From Mesorhizobium metallidurans STM 2683 (GTDB lineage: Bacteria > Pseudomonadota > Alphaproteobacteria > Rhizobiales > Rhizobiaceae): 49,865 nucleotides of DNA. Location: NCBI RefSeq assembly GCF_000350085.1, contig NZ_CAUM01000008.1:1-49865 (forward strand), given 5' to 3'. Positions 1-7,676 of this stretch are shown here, piece after piece. The translations under genes and the position numbers were made by a program. Position 1 is the first letter of the stretch. Each line of letters opens with the position of its first letter. Below the pieces are notes generated by a model. The model did not search any database and was not told the origin of the DNA. It saw only the letters and a program-made list of their open reading frames with translations.

Positions 1-44
1 GTATAGTGACGGGGAGAAGGGAGCTGGTCGCAACGCTGGCGACC

Positions 45-73
45 CCCTCTCCCCGTTCTTCACGGGGAGAGGG
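45..73. repeat. Perfect 12-bp inverted repeat (terminator-like or REP-like)
   Basis: A 12-bp arm (ccctctccccgt, 45-56) is followed by a 5-nt loop (57-61) and a perfect complementary arm (62-73). It lies 44 bases beyond the stop of the minus-strand binding-protein gene. It could end or stabilise that transcript before the transporter genes expected further left. There is no T-run, so an intrinsic terminator is not certain. The sequence resembles the other 'ctccc/gggag' palindromes in this window. Confidence 0.6.
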
Positions 74-116
74 TAAGGGTGAGGGGCGGCGCCGAACTCA
101 GCAAAGTAGGGCTAAA

Positions 117-1271
117 TCACCGCCCGCCAATGACGCCGATATAGTCCGACACCCAGCGGTAATAGGGCACGCACTGGTTGTTGCCGGTGGCGCATTTCGA
201 CACCGGCGTCTTCCAGAACTTGATCTTGTCGAAATTGTCGTAGCCGTTGGTCTTGCAGCCTTCGTCACCCAGCAATTCGTTGCCCTTGCAGGCGGCGGGC
301 ACCACGGGCAGCGAACCGAACCATGCCGAGACATCGCCCTGCACCTTCGGCGACAGCGAATGCTCCAGCCACATATAGGCGCAGTTCGGGTTGGCGGCGT
401 CCGCCCCCATCATGGTGGTGTCGGCCCAGCCGGTGACACCTTCCTCGGGTATGGTCGAAGAGACCGGCTTCTTGGCGGCAACCAGGGTGTTGACCTGATA
501 GGGCCACGAGCCCGAAGCAACGACGCCTTCGTTCTGGAAGTCGTCGACCTGGATGGCGGCGTCATGCCAGTAGCGACCGACCAGCGTGCGCTGAACACGC
601 AGCAGGTCGAGTGCAGCCTTATACTGGTCCTCGGTCAGCTCGTAGGGATCCTTGATGCCGAGCTCCGGCTTGTGGAACATCAGGTAGTTGGCGGCGTCGG
701 CAATGTGGATCGGCCCGTCATAGGCCTGCACGCGGCCCTTGTTCGACTTGCCGTCGGGCAGGTTCATCTCCTCGAAGACGACGTTCCAGCTCTTCGGCGC
801 TTCCTTGAAGACGTCGGTGTTGTACATCAGCACGTTCGGTCCCCACTGGTAGGGCACGCCGTAATGGACGCCGTCGACCGTGAACCAGGGGGCGTCCTTC
901 AATCGGTCGTCAACCGTCTTCCAACTTGGAACGAGATCGGTGTTGATCGGCTGGACGCGCTTGCCGGCAACCAGTCGCAGCGAGGCGTCGCCAGAGGCGG
1001 TGACAAGGTCGAAGCCGCCCTCGTTCATCAGCGAGACCATCTCGTCGGAAGTGTTGGCGGTCTTGACGTTGACCTTGCAGCCGGTGTCCTTCTCGAAGGA
1101 CGTCACCCAGTCGTAGCCCTTGTCGGTTTCGCCGCGTTCGATATAGCCAGGCCAGGCAACGATGTTGACCTCGCCTTCGCCCTTGCCGAGTTCCTTGACC
1201 TGGGCGATGGCCTGGCCGGAGAAGGTCAGCGCAACCGTCATTGCAGTGCATGATTTCAGGAATGAATTCAT
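117..1271 (-). CDS. PotD/PotF-like ABC transporter substrate-binding protein
   Basis: A periplasmic solute-binding protein of the spermidine/putrescine (PotD) class, 384 residues. The N-terminus is a short signal peptide (MNSFLKSC... to SGQAIAQV), and the mature start NIVAWPGYIERG is typical of the family. I chose the ATG at 1271 because GGGAG lies 7 nt upstream; the ATG directly before it (1274) has only 4 nt spacing, and the open frame further upstream has no ribosome site. The mature protein has several Cys residues, mostly in the C-terminal third (NCAYMW, ACKGN, GCKTNG, KCATGNNQC), so disulfides are likely. No permease or ATPase gene is in the window; they should lie to the left, downstream of this gene. 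The substrate cannot be read from the sequence. The neighbouring amine-oxidising flavoprotein suggests an amine or amino acid derivative, which is inference. Confidence 0.85.
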   Translation of the reverse strand: MNSFLKSCTAMTVALTFSGQAIAQVKELGKGEGEVNIVAWPGYIERGETDKGYDWVTSFEKDTGCKVNVKTANTSDEMVSLMNEGGFDLVTASGDASLRLVAGKRVQPINTDLVPSWKTVDDRLKDAPWFTVDGVHYGVPYQWGPNVLMYNTDVFKEAPKSWNVVFEEMNLPDGKSNKGRVQAYDGPIHIADAANYLMFHKPELGIKDPYELTEDQYKAALDLLRVQRTLVGRYWHDAAIQVDDFQNEGVVASGSWPYQVNTLVAAKKPVSSTIPEEGVTGWADTTMMGADAANPNCAYMWLEHSLSPKVQGDVSAWFGSLPVVPAACKGNELLGDEGCKTNGYDNFDKIKFWKTPVSKCATGNNQCVPYYRWVSDYIGVIGGR

Positions 1272-1336
1272 CATCGATCTCCCGTTTGAAAAGCCGCACT
1301 GTTGACGGCGGCTTTGGTTCCCTGGAAGGAAAGTGC

Positions 1337-1357
1337 TGCGAAAATCCCGGTTTCGCA
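1337..1357. promoter_or_regulatory. Inverted repeat upstream of the binding-protein gene
   Basis: Two 7-bp arms, tgcgaaa (1337-1343) and tttcgca (1351-1357), are separated by 7 nt. The dyad lies 66-86 bases upstream of the binding-protein start on the minus strand, a usual place for an activator or repressor site. Confidence 0.4.
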
Positions 1358-1379
1358 AATTCATTTATCAGAACGCCGA

Positions 1380-1396
1380 TATCGGTTTTACCGATA
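1380..1396. promoter_or_regulatory. Candidate LysR-type operator (T-N11-A dyad)
   Basis: The 17-bp palindrome tatcggt-ttt-accgata contains TCGG...CCGA, which fits the T-N11-A box of LysR-type regulators with full dyad symmetry (T at 1382, A at 1394). It sits just after the lysR stop codon and about 110 bases upstream of the binding-protein gene. It is therefore a plausible site through which the adjacent LysR protein controls transport. It could instead be a weak terminator of lysR, but no T-run follows on the minus strand. Confidence 0.45.
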
Positions 1397-1398
1397 GA

Positions 1399-2325
1399 TT
1401 ATCGGCCGATCTTGTCCGGCCGCTGGCGGACCATACGCTGCGACTGGGCGAGCCCGATAAAGTCGCGCGCCGCCTGCGGCAGGCCGGAGCCGCGGCGCCA
1501 GACCATGCCGACCTGGACGACCGGCAAGGCGCCGGAAATATCGCGCGATTCAATGCGGTCGCCTTCCAGCGACCAAGGCCGGTAGACCAGGTCGGGCAGC
1601 AGCGCCACACCCGCGCCGGTGGCGACGAGGCTGCGCACCGCCTCGACCGAACGGGTGCGGAATGCGACATGGGGCTTGGCGCCGATTGCCGCCAGCAGTT
1701 TTCCGGTGTTCTCCTCGATCTCGTCGACGGTCAGCATGATCAGTGGCTCCGAGGCGATATCACCAATGCCGATGATGTCGGCGCCGGCCAGCGGATGGCC
1801 GAGCGGCACCCAAAGCCGATAGGCCGAGACTTCGAGGATTTCCGATTGCAGCGCGGTGCGGTCGCGCAGATTCGAGGTGACCATCACAGCGATGTCGAGC
1901 TTGCCGCCGATCAGCAGGTGTTCGAGATAGTCGCCATTATCCTCGATGGCCGACACCTCGACGCCCGGATAGGCGCGGCGGTAGCGGGCGAGAAGATCCG
2001 ACAGCACATAGCCGGCGACCAGCGAGGTGACGCCAAGCTGCAGGCGGCCGCCGGCCACGATCTGCTCGCCGAAGAAAGCACGACGCGCATCGGACACGTC
2101 GGCCAGGATCTTGGTCGCGTGGCGCAGGAACTGGTGGCCCTTATGGGTGATGTTGAGGCCACGTGGGTGGCGCTCGAACAGTTCGACGCCGAGATCGCTT
2201 TCCAGCTCCTTGATCGCCTCGGTGACCGACGATTGCGAGATAGACAGGTTCTGCGCGGCGCCCGACACCGTGCCCTGCTCGGCGACGGCGATGAAGAACT
2301 GCAGCTGGCGGATGGTGAAAGCCAT
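1399..2325 (-). CDS. LysR-family transcriptional regulator
   Basis: LysR-type regulator of 308 residues, the usual size. The first 60 residues form the winged helix-turn-helix (FTIRQLQFFIAVAEQGTVSG, then SQSSVTEAIKELESDLG and LFERHPRGLNIT). The rest is a periplasmic-binding-protein-like effector domain. The ATG at 2325 is preferred because MAFTIRQLQFF is the normal family start; a GTG at 2340 would add five residues. No strong ribosome site is visible at either. The gene lies between the DeoR gene (48 bases upstream) and the binding-protein gene (127 bases downstream), all on the minus strand. A T-N11-A dyad follows its stop. Control of the adjacent transporter is inferred from position. Confidence 0.88.
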   Translation of the reverse strand: MAFTIRQLQFFIAVAEQGTVSGAAQNLSISQSSVTEAIKELESDLGVELFERHPRGLNITHKGHQFLRHATKILADVSDARRAFFGEQIVAGGRLQLGVTSLVAGYVLSDLLARYRRAYPGVEVSAIEDNGDYLEHLLIGGKLDIAVMVTSNLRDRTALQSEILEVSAYRLWVPLGHPLAGADIIGIGDIASEPLIMLTVDEIEENTGKLLAAIGAKPHVAFRTRSVEAVRSLVATGAGVALLPDLVYRPWSLEGDRIESRDISGALPVVQVGMVWRRGSGLPQAARDFIGLAQSQRMVRQRPDKIGR

Positions 2326-2373
2326 GGCTGGACTAAACACCGGCGCGGCGGCGCTGGGAAGTGGGGTACAGGG

Positions 2374-3150
2374 TCAGATCCCGCTCTCGCTGCCGGCAAT
2401 GCTCAGCCGCGCGCCGGACTGGGCAAGGGCCGCGGCGATATCGCTTGGCGGCTGCCGGTCGGTGGCGAGTTCAGAAAAGCCGTCGAAACCGCAGACCTGG
2501 ACAAGACCCTGGCGGCCGAACTTGGTGTGGTCGGTGATGACCAGCGAACGCTGGCCGCGCGACAGCACCATGCGGGCGAATTCGGCCTCCTCCAGATCAT
2601 AATCCATGACGCCCGTGACGGCATCGACGGCGCCGGTGGAAATCACGGCATGGCTGACGGAAAAGCGGCTGACGAACTCGATGGCCGAGACGCCGAACGC
2701 AGCGCCGGAATCGCTGCGCAACTCACCGCCGGCCATGTAGACCTTGTTGCCGTTGACGGTGGCCAGCGTGCGGGCGATGTCGGAGGAGTTGGTGACGACC
2801 GTCAGCCGCCGGTGGCCAAGCAGCTCGCGGGCAAGGAAAGAGGTGGTCGTGCCGGTGTCGAGCATGATCGATTCGCCGTCGCGGATGGTCGTCGCGACCA
2901 TGCGCGCGATCGTCCGCTTGGCGTCGGCGTTTTCGCGCATGCGTCGTTCGAACGGTGCCTCGCCGACCATGGACGACAGGCCTACCGCGCCGTGCATCTT
3001 CAGGATGGAGCCGTCACTGGTGAGCGGCTTGACGTCGCGGCGCACGGTTTCCAGCGAGACGCCCAGCCGGTCGGCCAGGCTGGCGATGGTGACGGTGCCC
3101 TCCTCCTGCAGGAGACGCAGGATCTCACCATGCCGCTTCGAATGGATCAT
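2374..3150 (-). CDS. DeoR/GlpR-family transcriptional regulator
   Basis: A 258-residue sugar- or metabolite-responsive repressor. The DeoR helix-turn-helix is at residues 1-57 (MIHSKRHGEILRLLQEEG..., then VSLETVRRDVKPL). A DeoR C-terminal sensor domain follows, with the phosphate-binding-like signatures MLDTGTTTSFLARELL and VVTNSSDIARTL and a C-terminal DHTKFGRQGLV. Start 3150 has GGAAAG 4 nt upstream; a GTG at 3168 is possible but less likely. Proteins of this family usually sense a phosphorylated intermediate. That is notable because the divergent gene at 3548 encodes a small-molecule kinase whose product could be the inducer, which is inference. The shared 397-bp intergenic region with several dyads is the probable control region. 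Confidence 0.88.
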   Translation of the reverse strand: MIHSKRHGEILRLLQEEGTVTIASLADRLGVSLETVRRDVKPLTSDGSILKMHGAVGLSSMVGEAPFERRMRENADAKRTIARMVATTIRDGESIMLDTGTTTSFLARELLGHRRLTVVTNSSDIARTLATVNGNKVYMAGGELRSDSGAAFGVSAIEFVSRFSVSHAVISTGAVDAVTGVMDYDLEEAEFARMVLSRGQRSLVITDHTKFGRQGLVQVCGFDGFSELATDRQPPSDIAAALAQSGARLSIAGSESGI

Positions 3151-3547
3151 CGGGCTTTCCGCTCGCACTGTTGCGTTTCTGACCGGTTTTACGGCAAATA
3201 TGCCCAGACTTACAAGAAGCTCGTACTATTTCGGGCAAAAAGACATAAAAAGCCACAGATTCTCGTTGACAAGCTAGGCCAGATGGCGCGAGATTATCGT
3301 TGTGACAGGCTCGTAACTGCTGCGGGAAAACGATGGCCGAGCCGCACAAAAATTCGCCTTTCCGAACGCCTGCAAAGCGCCCGGCACAGGGGAAATGGAA
3401 TTTTGGGAATCCGCGGGGGCGGATGCCGGCGTCGAAGAACCCGGCACAGGGGCTCGTCGGTGCGGTGCGGGATACCAATCCTGGCATCCCGCACCGACGA
3501 GATTTTCACATTACCCCCTACCGCCGGCTGCCATCTTCGGGTCATCC
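3151..3547. promoter_or_regulatory. Divergent control region between DeoR gene and kinase operon
   Basis: 397 bases without a gene. It holds a TTGACA (3266-3271, plus strand), a small hairpin (atccgc 3409-3414 with gcggat 3419-3424), a 13-bp direct repeat cccggcacagggg at 3380-3392 and 3440-3452 exactly 60 bases apart, and a long imperfect palindrome at 3453-3501. The density of repeats suggests operators for the divergent DeoR protein and possibly the LysR protein. Confidence 0.5.
3453..3501. repeat. Long imperfect palindrome upstream of kinase gene
   Basis: The left arm (3453-3473) and right arm (3486-3501) pair over 16 bp (ctcgtcgg + tgcgggat against atcccgcaccgacgag). The left arm carries a 5-nt bulge because tgcgg is tandemly duplicated at 3461-3470. 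Pairing continues inward through cca/tgg. It ends 46 bases before the kinase ATG and could be an operator or an mRNA leader hairpin. Confidence 0.65.
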
Positions 3548-4477
3548 ATGGCCTTGTTGACCCCCCGCCAAACGAGGGACGAATCCTTGACTGTCGAAGA
3601 CCGCATCCGCGCCCTGCCCTGCTGGACCGGCATGATCGAGATCGCGCCGCTGCCGGGCGGCCTGAGCAACGCCAACTATGTGGTCAAGGACGCGGCCGGG
3701 CGGCATGTCGTGCGCTTCGGCCAGGACTATCCGTTCCACCATGTCTTTCGCAAACGCGAGGTGATGACGGCGCGCGCGGCGCATGCCGCCGGTTTCGCGC
3801 CGGCCGTCCGCTACGACGAACCCGGCATCCTGGTGACGGAATTTCTCGGCGCCAAGGCCTATGTCGCGGAGGATGTGCGCGCCGATATCGGCCGCGTCGC
3901 CGCCCTGATGCGCGGCTTCCACCGTGAAATGCCCAATCATGTCTCGGGCGCCGGTTTCATGTTCTGGGTGTTTCACGTTATCCGCGACTATGCGCGCACG
4001 CTGGAGGAAGGTGGCAGCCGCAAGCTGAGCGACTTGCCGCGCTTTCTGACCCTGGCGGACGAACTCGAGCGGGCGCAGAAACTGCTGCCGATCGTCTTCG
4101 GCCATAATGATCTGCTGCCGGCAAATATTCTCGACGACGGCCATAGATTGTGGCTGATCGATTTCGAATATGCCGGCTTCAACACGGCGATGTTCGACCT
4201 TGCGGGGGCTGCCTCCAATGCCGGCCTGAGCGACGAGGAATCCTTCGCCTTCCTCACCGCCTATTTCATGAAAGAGCCGGACGAGGCGATCCGCCGCTCG
4301 CACGCGGCCATGCAATGTGCGTCGCTGCTGCGCGAGGCGATGTGGAGCATGGTATCCGAGCTTTATCTCAACGCGCCGCCCGGCGTCGATTACGTCGCCT
4401 ACACCGACGAAAACCTGACGCGGCTGGACGCCGCGCTGGAGAACTACAGAACAAAATACGGGATGCAGACATCATGA
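3548..4477 (+). CDS. LicA/choline-kinase-like phosphotransferase (first copy)
   Basis: A 309-residue kinase of the aminoglycoside phosphotransferase/choline kinase (LicA) superfamily. The nucleotide loop GGLSNANY is at residues 37-44, the catalytic HND...N is at 186-193 (HNDLLPANIL), and the metal-binding IDFEY has its Asp at 205. The family transfers phosphate from ATP to small alcohols such as choline, ethanolamine or thiamine; the substrate here is unknown. The ATG at 3548 is chosen because the open frame upstream is the palindrome-rich control region. The stop codon overlaps the next ATG (ATGA), so translation is coupled to the flavoprotein. A second kinase of the same fold is at 7677. 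Confidence 0.85.
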   Translation: MALLTPRQTRDESLTVEDRIRALPCWTGMIEIAPLPGGLSNANYVVKDAAGRHVVRFGQDYPFHHVFRKREVMTARAAHAAGFAPAVRYDEPGILVTEFLGAKAYVAEDVRADIGRVAALMRGFHREMPNHVSGAGFMFWVFHVIRDYARTLEEGGSRKLSDLPRFLTLADELERAQKLLPIVFGHNDLLPANILDDGHRLWLIDFEYAGFNTAMFDLAGAASNAGLSDEESFAFLTAYFMKEPDEAIRRSHAAMQCASLLREAMWSMVSELYLNAPPGVDYVAYTDENLTRLDAALENYRTKYGMQTS

Positions 4478-6927
4478 CCTTGCCCAGCCATGCCGAGATC
4501 GTGGTCATCGGCGGCGGCATCATCGGCTGTTCGACAGCCTATCATCTGGCGCGCGACCACAAGGCCGATGTCGTGCTCCTGGAACAGGGCAAGCTGACCT
4601 CGGGCTCGACCTGGCACGCCGCCGGGCTGGTCGGCCAACTGCGCTCGTCGGCCTCGATCACGCGCGTGCTCAAATATTCGGTCGATCTCTACAAGGGGTT
4701 GGAGGCCGAGACCGGGCTGGCCACTGGCTGGAAGATGACCGGCTGCCTCAGGCTCGCGACCAATGCCGACCGCTGGACCGAATACAAGCGGCTGGCGACG
4801 ACGGCGAAAAGCTTCGGCATGGACATGCAGTTGCTGTCGCCGGCCGAGGTCAAGACGATGTGGCCGCTCCTGGAAACCGGCGATCTCGTCGGCGCCTCCT
4901 GGCTGCCGACCGACGGGCAGGCGAGCCCTTCCGACATCACCCAGTCGCTGGCCAAGGGCGCACGCATGCATGGCGCCAGGCTGTTCGAGGATGTCCGCGT
5001 CACCGGCTTCGAGATGAAGGATGGCCGCATCAGCGCGGTGAAGACCAGCAAGGGCGACATCGCCTGCGACAAGGTGGTGAACTGCGCCGGGCAATGGGCG
5101 CGGCAGGTCGGGGCGCTGGCCGGCATCAACGTGCCGCTGCAAGCGGTGAAGCACCAGTACATCATCACCTCGAAGATCGAGGGACTGGCGAGCGACGCGC
5201 CGACCATCCGCGACCCGGATCGCCGCACCTATTTCAAGGAAGAGGTCGGCGGGCTGGTGATGGGCGGCTATGAGCCCAATCCGCAGGCCTGGACGACCGG
5301 CCTGCCCGGCGGCGATGTGCCCGATGCCTGGGAGTTCCGGCTGTTCGATGACGATTACGATCATTTCGAGCAGCATATGAACCAGGCGATCGCGCGGATT
5401 CCCGCGCTGGAAAGCGCCGGCGTCAAGCAGATGATCAATGGGCCGGAGAGTTTCACGCCGGACGGCAATTTCATCCTCGGCGTCGCACCCGAATGCGCCA
5501 ACATGTTCGTCGGCGCCGGCTTCAACGCGTTTGGCATCGCGTCCGGCGGCGGCGCCGGCTGGGTGCTGGCGCAATGGGTGGTTGACGGCGAAGCGCCGCT
5601 CGACCTGTGGGTGGTCGACATCAGGCGTTTTTCGGGCCTGCACCGCGACCGGCAATGGGTCCGCGACCGCACGCTGGAAGCCTATGGCAAGCACTACACG
5701 ATCGGCTTCCCGCATGAGGAATATCTTTCAGGCCGGCCGCGCATCGTCTCGCCACTCTATGCGCGGCTGCAAGAGCACCGTGCGGTGTTCGGCTCGAAGC
5801 TCGGCTGGGAGCGGCCGAACTGGTTCGCCCCCGAAGGCGTCGGGCCTGAGGACGTCTATTCGATGGGCCGGCAGAACTGGTTTTCGGCCGTCGGCGACGA
5901 GCACCGGCATGTGCGCGAAAACGTCGGCATTTTCGACCAATCGTCCTTCGCCAAATACGAGATGTGCGGCGCCGATGCGCAGAAGGCGCTTGACTGGATC
6001 TGCGCCAACGACGTCGCCAAGCCGATCGGCCGGTTGACCTACACGCAGCTTCTCAACACGCGCGGCGGCATCGAGGCCGACCTGACGGTGGCGCGGCTCG
6101 GCGAGGAGAAATTCTACATCGTCACCGGCACCGCTTTCCGCACGCATGATTTCTCCTGGATCGGCGACCATGTCGGCAAGGAGCTTGACGTCCGGCTCAC
6201 CGATGTCACTGAGGATTTCGGTACGCTGTCGCTGATGGGGCCGCGCGCCCGCGATGTGCTGGCCGCGGTAACCGCTGCGGATGTGTCGAACACCGGCTTC
6301 CCGTTCGGCCATGCGCGCGAGATTGCTGTCGCCGGCCACACGATAAGGGCGCTGCGTGTCACCTATGTCGGCGAACTCGGCTGGGAGCTGCATGTGCCGA
6401 TCGCGGCGGCGGGCGAGGTCTTCGATGCGCTGATGAAAGCGGGGGAGGCATACAATATCCGCCCCGTCGGCTACCGGGCGCTGGAATCGCTGCGGCTGGA
6501 GAAGGGCTACCGCGCCTGGGGAGCCGATATCACGCCCAACGACACGCCAGAGGAAGCGGGCCTTGGCTGGGCGGTGAAGCTCAGGAAGAACACGGATTTC
6601 GTCGGCCGGCGGGCGCTTGAAAAGATCAACGGTGCGGCGCTGAAAAAACGCTTTGCCGGTTTCACGGTCGATAATCCGGAAACCGTGCTGCTCGGGCGCG
6701 AGACGATCCTGCGCAATGGCGAGCCGGTGGGTTATCTAACCAGCGGCGGCTATGGCTACACGGTCGGCAAGAACATCGGTTACGGCTATGTGCGCAACGC
6801 CGACGGCGTCAGCGATGATTTTCTCGCCTCCGGCGACTACGAGCTGGTGGTGGCGATCGAACGGACACCGGCACGGATTCACCTTCAGCCGCTTTACGAT
6901 CCAGCCGGATCAAGGGTCAAGGCGTAG
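4474..6927 (+). CDS. Dimethylglycine/sarcosine dehydrogenase-like flavoprotein with GcvT domain
   Basis: 817 residues. The N-terminal half is a DAO-type FAD domain (VVIGGGIIGCSTAYHLAR at about 10-27, then GSTWHAAGL with His48 at the position that carries covalent FAD in dimethylglycine and sarcosine dehydrogenases). The C-terminal half is an aminomethyltransferase (GcvT)-like domain that in the family binds folate and accepts the oxidised methyl group (YVGELGWELHVP, GYRALESLRLEKGYRAWG). The expected reaction is oxidative N-demethylation of a methylated amine. The start is set by the 4-base overlap with the upstream kinase stop. Which methylated amine is used cannot be told from sequence. A kinase coupled to a demethylase is not the standard glycine-betaine pathway arrangement. 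Confidence 0.88.
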   Translation: MTLPSHAEIVVIGGGIIGCSTAYHLARDHKADVVLLEQGKLTSGSTWHAAGLVGQLRSSASITRVLKYSVDLYKGLEAETGLATGWKMTGCLRLATNADRWTEYKRLATTAKSFGMDMQLLSPAEVKTMWPLLETGDLVGASWLPTDGQASPSDITQSLAKGARMHGARLFEDVRVTGFEMKDGRISAVKTSKGDIACDKVVNCAGQWARQVGALAGINVPLQAVKHQYIITSKIEGLASDAPTIRDPDRRTYFKEEVGGLVMGGYEPNPQAWTTGLPGGDVPDAWEFRLFDDDYDHFEQHMNQAIARIPALESAGVKQMINGPESFTPDGNFILGVAPECANMFVGAGFNAFGIASGGGAGWVLAQWVVDGEAPLDLWVVDIRRFSGLHRDRQWVRDRTLEAYGKHYTIGFPHEEYLSGRPRIVSPLYARLQEHRAVFGSKLGWERPNWFAPEGVGPEDVYSMGRQNWFSAVGDEHRHVRENVGIFDQSSFAKYEMCGADAQKALDWICANDVAKPIGRLTYTQLLNTRGGIEADLTVARLGEEKFYIVTGTAFRTHDFSWIGDHVGKELDVRLTDVTEDFGTLSLMGPRARDVLAAVTAADVSNTGFPFGHAREIAVAGHTIRALRVTYVGELGWELHVPIAAAGEVFDALMKAGEAYNIRPVGYRALESLRLEKGYRAWGADITPNDTPEEAGLGWAVKLRKNTDFVGRRALEKINGAALKKRFAGFTVDNPETVLLGRETILRNGEPVGYLTSGGYGYTVGKNIGYGYVRNADGVSDDFLASGDYELVVAIERTPARIHLQPLYDPAGSRVKA

Positions 6928-6929
6928 CT

Positions 6930-7562
6930 TCAGCTTACGCGCAGAACGAGGCCGCGGCTGGGCACGGTATCCGTCTCACCCGGCATCGAGACATAGGGCG
7001 GCGTTTCCTCGGCTCGCGTTATGATGCCCTTCGCCTCGATCTCGGCGATGCGCGCGGCAAATCCTGCGTCCCACAGCGTGTTCTTGACCGTCAGCACGAT
7101 GATGCCACCCGGCCGGCTGATGCGGATCAGTTCGTCCAGCCCCTCGACGCCGACATGGCCCGAGGTGAAGACGCCGGCCGATACGATCCCGGCATAGGCA
7201 TCATCGGCGAAAGGCAGCGGCCCGCCGAGCGCCAGGCAGTGAAGCGCCGAATAGACGCCCTTGCGCGTGGCCTGGGCCAGCATGCCTTCCGAAATGTCGA
7301 GCGCCTCGACTTGCGGATAGCCCGTAATGGCAAGCCATTCGCCGATGAGGCCGGTGCCCGCCCCGGCATCGAGCAGCGGTGCCGCGCCGCGCGGCAGATG
7401 GCGGGCAAGCAAGGCAAGGCAGATTGTCGGATGGCGATAACCGGCCGCCGACATGTCGGCGTCGTAGGTATCGGACCAGCTGTCATAGAGGGCCGCCACG
7501 TCCTCGGGCCGCTTCGCCGCATAGGCAGCGGCGAGCGCGCCTTTGTTCTTTTTGTCCGTCAT
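6930..7562 (-). CDS. Class I SAM-dependent methyltransferase
   Basis: A 210-residue methyltransferase. Motif I is LLDAGAGTGLIGEWL, with motif II-like VEALDISEGML and a post-motif PGGIIVLTVKN. N-terminal residues contain YDSWSDTYDADM, common in small-molecule methyltransferases. The ATG at 7562 begins MTDKKNKG; the longer open frame to 7901 runs antisense through the neighbouring kinase and is not credible. The gene converges on the flavoprotein (stop codons 2 bases apart) and diverges from the second kinase. It may methylate the same class of metabolite that the flavoprotein demethylates, but this is only positional inference. Confidence 0.85.
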   Translation of the reverse strand: MTDKKNKGALAAAYAAKRPEDVAALYDSWSDTYDADMSAAGYRHPTICLALLARHLPRGAAPLLDAGAGTGLIGEWLAITGYPQVEALDISEGMLAQATRKGVYSALHCLALGGPLPFADDAYAGIVSAGVFTSGHVGVEGLDELIRISRPGGIIVLTVKNTLWDAGFAARIAEIEAKGIITRAEETPPYVSMPGETDTVPSRGLVLRVS

Positions 7563-7676
7563 CCGGTCCCGTCCGCCGACTCGTGGGCTCATACGCCATC
7601 CGAATGATAGCCAAATGGCGAAAATTGTGGAACCGTCGCCGCGAGAAAATAACGCTGTGAAAAGAAGGGCGAAGCG

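Noticed and set aside
6..1253. 415-residue plus-strand open frame opposite the binding-protein gene
   Set aside because: Antisense shadow of a clear PotD-like gene; composition is that of high-G+C noncoding frames and it has no domain or ribosome site.
1333..3927. 864-residue plus-strand open frame
   Set aside because: Runs antisense to the LysR and DeoR genes and across their control region; both regulators have strong family motifs on the other strand.
3548..4477. Aminoglycoside resistance phosphotransferase
   Set aside because: The fold is shared, but coupling to an amine-oxidising flavoprotein and the LicA-like motifs make a metabolic kinase far more likely than a resistance gene.
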